Below, one piece after another: positions 45,266-53,500 of a stretch of DNA of 64,000 nt (position 1 is its first letter; every line of letters starts with the position of its first letter). Source of the stretch: Thermosporothrix hazakensis (GTDB lineage Bacteria; Chloroflexota; Ktedonobacteria; Ktedonobacterales; Ktedonobacteraceae); NCBI RefSeq assembly GCF_003253565.1, contig NZ_QKUF01000030.1, positions 1-64,000 of the forward strand, read 5' to 3'. The translations under genes and the position numbers were made by a program. Under the pieces are notes generated by a model. That model saw nothing but the letters and a program-made list of their open reading frames with translations, had not been told where the DNA came from and did not search any database.

Positions 45266-46717
45266 GTGAAGGAAGCAACCTATACACTTGATCTGAGCAA
45301 TGCTGGTGTCTATGGATTTTGGGGAGAGGCGAATAGAGCACAGAGTACCCATTATTATTTAGATGATTCCCACCTGGGTAAGCAAAGCACGTATTTGCTA
45401 CCTCATCTTATTGCGGATCTTCTTGATATAGCTGCAACGATCGCATGTGCGGATTATTGTAATAGCCGACCTCATAATCATGGAGGTCTATATATGCCTC
45501 TCAAGGCATGGAGACGCGAGTTTGACTTAACAATAGGGGTACGAGAGCCGGATCTATGGAATGATAAGGCCGTGAAAAATACTCTAGAGGAACTTCTTCA
45601 ATGGATGACTGATGATAGTTGGTCCTTCCATTTTCGGAAGGTGCTGAGACAGAGGAGAATGAATGATCAGAAGGTGGGAGCGGTACAGTTGCCGCTATTT
45701 TCTCGTCCGGAGATGGTGGTTGCCCTTTATAGTGGAGGCTTAGATTCGTTGGCTGGAGTTGTATCAATTTTGCACTCCTATCCTCAGTGGGGAATTCATT
45801 TGGTGAGTTCTGTTGCGAAGCGTTTGGATGGCGTCATTAAACAGCAAATTTGTAAGTTGCGACCCCACTTTGAAGAAGACAGGGTAGCTTTTGTACGTAT
45901 GCCGTTTCATTTGAAACCACCGAAGAAGACCAAGAAAGAGCCTACACAGCGTACACGCGGATTTCTCTTTTTCTCTTTTGGCGTTGCTGCAACCTACGTT
46001 GCTCAGAGGAAGGAATTTGTGACGCTTGAAAATGGGCTGGGACTATTAAATCTTCCCTTTAATGGGCGGCAATTGGGGGCACACACGACTCGTGCAGTAC
46101 ATCCGAAAACCATTGTTCTGATGAATAGGCTCCTTGACACACTTGGCATAAAGATGTGTTATAGGGCTCCCAACCTTTTGAAGACGAAAGGTAAACTCTG
46201 TCGAGAGCTGCGAGATGCAGAGCTTGGTTTCCTTGGCGCTAGGACGATCTCCTGTGATAGCTTCCCTGCACGAATTAAAAAATGGGATCAGCACATTGAG
46301 ATCCATTGTGGATATTGTTCCTCGTGCCTCCTGAGGCGCCAAGCTCTCTTCGCTGCTGAGTTGATAGATGTGGATCGTGCCTCTCATTATTGCATTGATG
46401 TCTGTCAACCCTGGCCTAAGCAGCAACTGCCAGGAATGATCTGTATTGGTAAATATGACCTAGTCAGGATGCAAGAGCCACTGAAGATGATGCTGGATCA
46501 GGTGGCATTGCTTCGATCGGCTTGCCAGGCTGCGAGGCCTGAGATCGAGCTATTACGATCCTTTCCCGATCTCTCCATCGCGCTTGAGGCGATACAGGAG
46601 GCTCCTCAGTTGTTCGACTTACAGCCAGGGGACAACTATTTAGGGAAGTTGTGTAGCCTGCTCAGGTGCTATGTTCAGGAGTGGGACCGCTTTCCTTATA
46701 CTTTGGAAGTTGTGTAG
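45266..46717 (+). CDS. QueC-like PP-loop ATPase (QatC-type)
   Basis: A 483-residue protein with the PP-loop SGGLDS near residue 155. A C-terminal zinc-type cysteine set (ISCDSF, then HCGYCSSCLLRR near 346-358) resembles QueC. QueC makes 7-cyano-7-deazaguanine, but this long form with an extra 140-residue N-terminal part is like defence-associated QueC homologues (QatC of the Qat system, Cap9 of type IV CBASS). No other preQ0 gene (queD, queE, folE) is in the window, so a housekeeping role is unlikely. The start is uncertain: GTG 45266 follows AGAGGAA; the frame is open from 45218 with an ATG at 45230. Confidence 0.75.
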   Translation: MKEATYTLDLSNAGVYGFWGEANRAQSTHYYLDDSHLGKQSTYLLPHLIADLLDIAATIACADYCNSRPHNHGGLYMPLKAWRREFDLTIGVREPDLWNDKAVKNTLEELLQWMTDDSWSFHFRKVLRQRRMNDQKVGAVQLPLFSRPEMVVALYSGGLDSLAGVVSILHSYPQWGIHLVSSVAKRLDGVIKQQICKLRPHFEEDRVAFVRMPFHLKPPKKTKKEPTQRTRGFLFFSFGVAATYVAQRKEFVTLENGLGLLNLPFNGRQLGAHTTRAVHPKTIVLMNRLLDTLGIKMCYRAPNLLKTKGKLCRELRDAELGFLGARTISCDSFPARIKKWDQHIEIHCGYCSSCLLRRQALFAAELIDVDRASHYCIDVCQPWPKQQLPGMICIGKYDLVRMQEPLKMMLDQVALLRSACQAARPEIELLRSFPDLSIALEAIQEAPQLFDLQPGDNYLGKLCSLLRCYVQEWDRFPYTLEVV

Positions 46718-46780
46718 CTTTCTGGATAGGGAAAGAGCAAAGAGTACTGCACGGATCATCGGATAAGTTTTATTTTCTAA

Positions 46781-46814
46781 AAGTCTGGGTAAGTAAGGGT
46801 ACCAGGCTCTTTTG
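46781..46814 (+). terminator. Terminator after the QueC-like gene (copy 2 of a repeated type)
   Basis: AAGTCTGGGTA pairs with TACCAGGCTCTT around a short loop, followed by TTTTG. It shares both arms with the terminator at 44345-44381. Confidence 0.65.
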
Positions 46815-47236
46815 CTTGGATTTCTTGCGTGCTCAATAATGGAAGATAGGGGGCTGTATTGAAATCGAGCTTGAGAATTTGTACGGGACGATGCGGTGAA
46901 TATCTCATGAACTGTGGCTTTCTTGTTAAAAAAGGAGTAGCTTGGTCTGGTTAACTCTATGAGAATAGTATAAATGTTACCGGTAATTTTGATGATACGA
47001 AGAAAATAACGTATGATATAAGTGTCATGCTGAACCATCTGAAAGAGTAAAAATGACTCTTACTTCTTTCCAGGGGTTCTTTTCATTTAGAGAGCACTCA
47101 ATCTTTTTAGAGGATGCTTACCCCCTTTGATATTCCAATTATGGAATGCAATAGGTGTATAATGAGAGTTTTTCATCTTCTTCTTGTTTTGAAGGAAGCT
47201 ATTCACCTATAGAAAGAGCAAGGATTGCACGTAAGT
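46815..47236. other. Regulatory region upstream of the NACHT gene
   Basis: About 420 bases without a convincing gene. It holds the perfect palindrome TTACCGGTAA (46977-46986) and the promoter-like site at 47133-47163. A minus-strand frame at 46640-47038 has no ribosome binding site and is left out. Confidence 0.45.
47133..47163 (+). promoter_or_regulatory. Promoter with overlapping inverted repeat, NACHT gene
   Basis: A perfect TATAAT (47158-47163) lies 11 bp after the inverted repeat TTCCA-ATTA-TGGAA (47133-47146), which overlaps the expected -35. It is about 75 bases upstream of the NACHT gene. The layout suggests a repressed or activator-dependent promoter. Confidence 0.5.
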
Positions 47237-50200
47237 ATGGTAGAGTATGCACTGATACCTCTTCTTCAATTCGCATTTCTTTTTCTTGATATTTCCTGGC
47301 ACGCAGTGTTTAATTGGATCATTCAGCCAGAAATCATCGGGCCTATTATTGCCTTGCTTATAAACGGCGTAGGTTTCCTTGTTACTTTGCTTGCCATTAA
47401 GCCCTGGGAGCAACGTGGCGAGGAAAAGCGTCGAAGAGAAGCAGAGGAAAAGAAGCAAGTAGCAGAAAAACAAACGAGAAAGAAGACTCAGGAAGAGCAT
47501 GAAGTGGAGTATCTCGACAGCTTGCTTCGCGATGAGCGCTACATCCTGGTAAAGCATCTACCGATGGCAAAAGGGCTTCCCCTTGCTCACATTCATGTCC
47601 CGCAACGACTTCGCTTGTTGAGCTATCAGAGGGTGATAAATCGCGAAAACGCTGATCCCGCGCTCATTATGCAGCAGTCATTGCAAGAGACAGAGGAAGA
47701 GTATAAACAGGCTCACGATTTTGATGAGATTTTTCAGCGTGAAAAACGCTTACTGATACTTGGTGCACCAGGATCTGGAAAGTCTACTCTCCTGCTTTTG
47801 GTGGCTCGCCAATCTGCTATGGCATATATACAGGGAAAAGATACACTTCTCCCGTTTTATATCGAGCTAAGTGATTTTGCTAGGTCAGAAGCAACCTCGT
47901 ATATCGAGTATCTGAGTGAGCTGTTGGAAGTGCGGTTTGAGGGAAAGGAGAACGCCAGAGCGTATCTTCAGGAGAAGGCAAAGAATGGTTCTTTGCTGCT
48001 CCTGCTTGATGCGCTTGATGAGGCTCCTGCTGAAAGCGCTTCCCAAGAGAGAAGGAAGGCCTATCAGAAGATTTTCGATGCGGTTGAGCAGATCGTTGCA
48101 GACTATCCCGATATTCAACTTATTATCACTGCTCGTCTGGCTGAATATAAACAGCGGCAACGAACGCCATTACCGTTCCCTGAATACGAGATTCTTCCGT
48201 TCCGGCATGCGGATGTTGAACGCTTTATTGATCAATGGTTTGGGGACCAACAAGCTCATCTTGCCCATAGGCTCAAGGCTGAGTGGAATGCTCCCGGAAC
48301 AGGACGATTACCCCTTCTCGCAACGAATCCCCTTCTGCTCACCTATATTGTGCTCATTTTCAGTCAGAATGGTCATCTGCCCGAGCGACGAGCTGATATC
48401 TATAAACAGATCGTTGACCTCATGCTTCAGGGATGGGATCGTGAGCGCCTTCTCTCTCGGCCAGAGAATGCTCTACTAAAGCCCGAGCTGAAGCGTGAGC
48501 TGCTCGCTCACCTTGCCTGGCATTATCATCAGCAGTATACACGCGACTTCACTGAGGATGAGGTTGTTACATTTATCGCGGATTTCTGTCAGAAGCAGCA
48601 GTGGTTTCCTGAGAGAGATCAGACGGTGGCCAGACAGCTCCTGGAGGAGATTTGTAGCGATAATGGCCTGTTAGAAAAGCGAGGAGAGCATTTATATAGT
48701 TTCTCGCATCTGACCTTCCAGGAGTATTTTGCGGCGCTTTGTATTGCTGGTGTAACTGAGCGCACAGAGAATGAGGAGCAACATCTCCTGATGCAAGCAT
48801 TGCAACATCGTCAGAAGGCATGGTGGGAGGAGGTGTTCTTGCTCTATGCTGGCTGCACGCGTCGTATTCATCTGTTGTTTGATGCCTTACTTGATCCGAA
48901 TACGCTTATCGAAGATCTCTTTGCAAGAAACTGTTTGCTTGCTGGTCGCTGTCTCGATGCATATTCTCACCCCGAACTTCCGCAGCCAAAACATCAGCAG
49001 CAAATTATAGAGCAGTTGTTAAACCTACTGGAGACAACTTCATATGCAATGGTACGGGAAGAAGCTGCCTCGGTGCTTCTTGGGTTGATGGATATCGATA
49101 ATGGATTGCAGCAAGATCTGCTCGTGCTGATGCAAACGGGGCCGTTTCCTGTGCGTCAGGCCTTGCTTGCTGCCTATGGGAGGCCGGGAGCCACAGATGA
49201 ATTGAAGCAACTCATCTCCTGGTTGTTGCAGGCCGCAGGAGATGAGCGAGTGACAGCAACGATACTGAAGAGTTTAGAGCGCTGCAAGGATGATCTCAAG
49301 CTTGAACAATCACTGGTGCAACAGCTTCTCAGCTATGTTCAGGATCAAGCCGCTGATCCGGGGCTCCGCTATGACATCTGCATCTTGCTTGCCCGCCTGG
49401 AGCTGCCAACGCTCGATAAGATATTGCTCATACAGATGCAGGACAAAAAAGAAGATGTGAGATTGCGTATCTCACTTGCGGTTCGTTTCGCGCGCCGGGG
49501 ACTCATTACCGAGTCGTTTTTGCTACCGCAACACGATGAGTTGACGCGCTTTCTATGTGCTCTTGCCCTGTTGATGACGCCTGCTACCTCGCTTGCGCTT
49601 CGAGAGCAGGCACAAGAGATCGTGTTTACGGTCATTCTTCAAGGGCCGAGCGAGAAACAAAAGAGACTCCTATATTCCTATATCCCTTTTATGCTCTTGA
49701 GGAATCTCTCCTTCTCATTCTTTCGGGAGCGGCTGTGGGAAGTGCTTCAAGATCAGCGCTTGAATCAGCTCTGGCACGACAAGCTAGTTGAGGCACTCTA
49801 TAGAGGAATACTATCCGCTCCGCTGAACCAAGAAGGACAGCAAGCGCTGCTCTCCGAACTGCAACGGCCTGAGGTTGTGGCTGTGCTCCAGTCTATACCA
49901 CAAACTGGGCAGATCTCACCAGTAGCGCGTGTGCGCTATGCCTTAGGGGATCCAGCTTCTCAATTGCAACCCTTGGAGGTGCTGCAAAGTGCTCATGAGT
50001 TCCTCTCCGCGGAAAAGCGCGCATTCCAGCAGCTTTCTGATAAGGAGCAGATAGAGCTGCTTGAGAACGTACATATTGAGGGGACGGTTCGTCTTGCTCT
50101 TCTCAAACACCTGGTTCAGGAAAAAGCCAGTAAGTGTATTGAGGACCTTCGAGCACTGCTCAAGCGGGGAAAAATCTCGCTCAATCTACGAAATGCGATC

Positions 50201-50425
50201 ATCAGTACTCTCGGTCTGGAACCAGCTAAGAAGAGAGAAGGTGAGGAAGAAACGGTACGCTTGCTCCTGCATCTTGCCAATCATGAACAAGCTACCCGCG
50301 AAGCCGCCCTTCAAGCTCTCTGGTACATCAGCCGGAGAACAAGCATCCATATTGTGAAGAACCGTTCGTCCGGTAAGATCTCTTCTCCAGAAATTGAGGC
50401 TATCTCTGGCCTTGCTTCGAGATAA
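47237..50425 (+). CDS. Membrane-anchored NACHT (STAND) NTPase with HEAT-like repeats
   Basis: A 1062-residue protein. Two hydrophobic segments (about residues 4-20 and 33-54) precede a basic coiled linker. The NACHT core follows: Walker A GAPGSGKST near residue 175, Walker B LLLLDALDEAP near 254, then RHADVERFIDQW and FSHLTFQEYFAAL, the winged-helix end of the module. The last 400 residues look like HEAT-type repeats and would be the sensor. Bacterial NACHT proteins are known anti-phage sensors that trigger an effector; here the N-terminal membrane segments are the likely effector. The ATG at 47237 is used (TTG at 47225 is an alternative). Confidence 0.85.
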   Translation: MVEYALIPLLQFAFLFLDISWHAVFNWIIQPEIIGPIIALLINGVGFLVTLLAIKPWEQRGEEKRRREAEEKKQVAEKQTRKKTQEEHEVEYLDSLLRDERYILVKHLPMAKGLPLAHIHVPQRLRLLSYQRVINRENADPALIMQQSLQETEEEYKQAHDFDEIFQREKRLLILGAPGSGKSTLLLLVARQSAMAYIQGKDTLLPFYIELSDFARSEATSYIEYLSELLEVRFEGKENARAYLQEKAKNGSLLLLLDALDEAPAESASQERRKAYQKIFDAVEQIVADYPDIQLIITARLAEYKQRQRTPLPFPEYEILPFRHADVERFIDQWFGDQQAHLAHRLKAEWNAPGTGRLPLLATNPLLLTYIVLIFSQNGHLPERRADIYKQIVDLMLQGWDRERLLSRPENALLKPELKRELLAHLAWHYHQQYTRDFTEDEVVTFIADFCQKQQWFPERDQTVARQLLEEICSDNGLLEKRGEHLYSFSHLTFQEYFAALCIAGVTERTENEEQHLLMQALQHRQKAWWEEVFLLYAGCTRRIHLLFDALLDPNTLIEDLFARNCLLAGRCLDAYSHPELPQPKHQQQIIEQLLNLLETTSYAMVREEAASVLLGLMDIDNGLQQDLLVLMQTGPFPVRQALLAAYGRPGATDELKQLISWLLQAAGDERVTATILKSLERCKDDLKLEQSLVQQLLSYVQDQAADPGLRYDICILLARLELPTLDKILLIQMQDKKEDVRLRISLAVRFARRGLITESFLLPQHDELTRFLCALALLMTPATSLALREQAQEIVFTVILQGPSEKQKRLLYSYIPFMLLRNLSFSFFRERLWEVLQDQRLNQLWHDKLVEALYRGILSAPLNQEGQQALLSELQRPEVVAVLQSIPQTGQISPVARVRYALGDPASQLQPLEVLQSAHEFLSAEKRAFQQLSDKEQIELLENVHIEGTVRLALLKHLVQEKASKCIEDLRALLKRGKISLNLRNAIISTLGLEPAKKREGEEETVRLLLHLANHEQATREAALQALWYISRRTSIHIVKNRSSGKISSPEIEAISGLASR

Positions 50426-50426
50426 G

Positions 50427-50458
50427 GAGAAGGCATGGAAAGCTGCCTTCTCTCTTTT
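50427..50458 (+). terminator. Terminator after the NACHT gene
   Basis: A perfect 9-bp stem GAGAAGGCA / TGCCTTCTC with an 8-base loop, followed by TCTTTT. It begins two bases after the NACHT stop codon. Confidence 0.8.
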
Positions 50459-50471
50459 GGGCAGCTATTGC

Positions 50472-50500
50472 TTGACAGCCCTCTCTCTTCATGTTAGGCT
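50472..50500 (+). promoter_or_regulatory. Promoter of the methyltransferase operon
   Basis: A consensus TTGACA (50472) and TAGGCT (50495) are separated by 17 bp, directly after the NACHT terminator and 60 bases before the methyltransferase start. Confidence 0.5.
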
Positions 50501-50561
50501 TTCTTCATGCGTAGTGCAGCCACCTCGCGGCGATGTGAGAAAAACAGGGAGAGGGACCCCC

Positions 50562-53500
50562 ATGTATCTGGAGATACAAAGGAACGACATTAAAGATGTC
50601 TCTAATAAAGATGCTCTTGCTAGCCTCTTAGGGAGGCTTGGATTTGATATAGATCGTGAACCATTATCACCTGCTGCATATAATTTAGGCTCTGTTGAAA
50701 CTTCTATCTCTCACTTTGAACGTATTGCGTCCTTACGTGATGGGGCGCTGGAACTCCCTGTCTACCTGGTAGAAATACAGGGGCTCTCAATAAGAAAGGA
50801 TCATCGGACGCAAATTGCGAGGGCCATTCAGAAACGTGGCCTACATAGTTTGTTGATCCTAACAAACGATTATGAGATACTTGAATTTCTCTTCCTCATG
50901 TTTCGTGCTGATGTCGTTCAGCACGATCAAGAAGGGAATCAGGTCTACATCGGGGGGGTGCCCCGTTCTTTTCAGATCAAGCGCTCGGCTCTGGATGATG
51001 TCTCGTTTCGCTTGCTCCAGATGCTGAGGCGGCATGAAGGCGAAGATGTTACAAGCTATGCTGACCGCTTATATACTATCTATGAAACTGCCTACTGGAG
51101 CAAGGAATATTTTAACAATCGCTCTCTGTTCTCGGACTATTATTTAGAGTATCGCCTCCCCGAGGAAACCGCTTGGCGAGAGACTAGAGAAGGCGCAAGA
51201 AGCCGTACGTTCGGCCGGACCTTTACTAACTTTTGCCGGCTCTATGATGAGGCAAGGGAGACCTGTCAGGGGAAGCCTGTCGGGGTCTTGCAGCAAGCAC
51301 TGATCCGGCCTATCCTTGAACTGCTCGGCTTCGATGTGGAAGAGAAACCAGCATCAGGGCAGAGTCATCCCCCATTTTATTTGCTCTATCGCAAAGATGC
51401 CGCTGGGAACCGGATCACGCCTGCTGTCGCTTTCTGTCTTGCCTACGCGTGGGAACGCAATCTTGATCGTCCACAGGGAGATCTTGACTCGCTGTATGAC
51501 GTTGAGCAGGATCCGGAACGTCGTCTTGACAATCCCGGGGCGGCGGTTGTCTCGCTCTTTGAGCAGAGTGACGAAACGGGTGAAATCCCCTGGGGAATCC
51601 TGACAAACGGGGTTCAGTGGCGGCTCTATTCGGCGCAAGCACATAGCAGAAGCACGAATTATCTTGAAGTATATCCTGATGAGATCGCCCGTATGCAGCC
51701 GCTGGATCCTACAGAGGCCTTTCGGTATTTCTGGTTTCTTTTCCGGGCAGCATCGTTCAGACCGGCGGTGACAACGCTTGATGAGCAGGACACTATCACG
51801 CTGGAGAAGATCTTCCGCGAAAGCGGGCTCTATGCTCACACCCTCGAAGAACAGCTCAAGAATCGTATCTTTGAGGAGGTCTTTCCCCATCTGGCCCAGG
51901 GGTTCCTTGAATATGGCAAACAGCACGGGCTCTATCCTGCACAGCCTGAAACGCTGCCTGCCCACCAGCAGGAACAGATTCTGAAAGCAATTTTTGATGG
52001 CACCCTGACCTTTCTCTATCGCCTGCTCTTTCTCTTCTACGCGGAAAGCCGTCAGCTCCTGCCAATTGAGAAGCCCAACGACGAGACAACCGAGGAGACA
52101 AACTATTATCGCCTGAGTATCAACAAATTGAAACTCTCTATTGCCTCTGTTGCGGGCATTCAAGAAGAGAAAGCCCCTGGTACCATTCGAGCGTATTATG
52201 ATGACCATTCTACAGAGATGTATGAGCGGCTTCAGGAACTATTCAAGGCGATTGATGGGGGAAGCGTGGAACTCAATGTGCCTCTCTATAATGGCGGCCT
52301 CTTTTTGACGAAGCCGGACGAAGCAGGTACGCCCGCAGAAGCTGAGGTTGTGCGCTTCCTCAATACGCTGAAAATCCCTGATCGCTATCTGGCACTTGGC
52401 CTCGATCGTCTGGCTCGCGTCGAAGATGAGAAGGCGGCAAAGCTCATTCCGGTCGATTATAAGACGCTTGGTGTGCGTCAGCTCGGTAGCATCTATGAGG
52501 GACTGCTTGAGTTCTCCCTTCAGCTTGCAACGCAACCTATGGTTGTAGTACGCGAGAGGAAAAAGCGCGAGCAGAAAGAGTTGCTCATTTCGCTTGAAGA
52601 GGCCCGCAGGACCCACAAGCACCCGATCCAGCTTCGGCCTGGAACCTCGCAGGTGATCTACCAACCCGGCGATATCTATTTGATTAATGATAAGCGCGAA
52701 CGGAAGACGAGTGGTAGCTACTACACCCCTGATTATGTGGTGAAATATATCGCCGAGGAAACGATTGGAAAGCTGCTTGATGATAAGCTGAATCAGCTTC
52801 TTCCTCGCTTTCGGGATCTCCAGCTTGAGCTACGCCATCAACGCGAGATTATGCGAGAATTATCACCAGAGACGCAGAACGAGGCAAAGGCAGAAGAAGC
52901 TGCTTATCAGTTGCCCGAGGCACAGGCGCTGATCGAAGACTTCTTCGATTTCAAGGTGCTTGATCCTTCGATGGGTAGCGGACATTTCCTGGTTGAGGCG
53001 GTGGATCTGATTACCGATCGCATGGTGAAATATTTGGATCGCTTTGCCTGGAACCCTGTTATGCATCATCTTCAAAAAATGCGTAAGGACATTCGTGACG
53101 AAGTTGAGAGGCAGGGTGTCAAGATCGATGAAACGAAATTGACTGATATTAACCTGCTGAAGCGTCAGGTGCTCAAACGCTGCATCTATGGTGTGGATAT
53201 CAACCCGATGGCGGTTGAGCTGGCAAAAGTGAGCCTCTGGCTCGATAGCTTCACCCTGGGTGCGCCGCTCTCTTTCCTGGATCACCATTTGCGCTGTGGC
53301 AACTCGTTGATGGGAGCATGGCTTGACCAGGCCCAGAGCGATATCACAGCCCTTGCACCGCGATCGCTCTTTTATAGCACGGTGGAATGGAAGAACGATA
53401 TTCCCGAAGCAACCGGAAATGCACTTGCGGTTGCCCACTTAAGCGATGTCACGAAGGAACAGGTGCAACAAAGCAAGGCAAAGCATAAAGACGCTGAACG

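Noticed and set aside
44620..50425. A standard Qat system
   Set aside because: There is no TatD-type nuclease and no recognisable QatB; the NTPase is NACHT-type with its own promoter after a terminator. Only QatC-like similarity remains.
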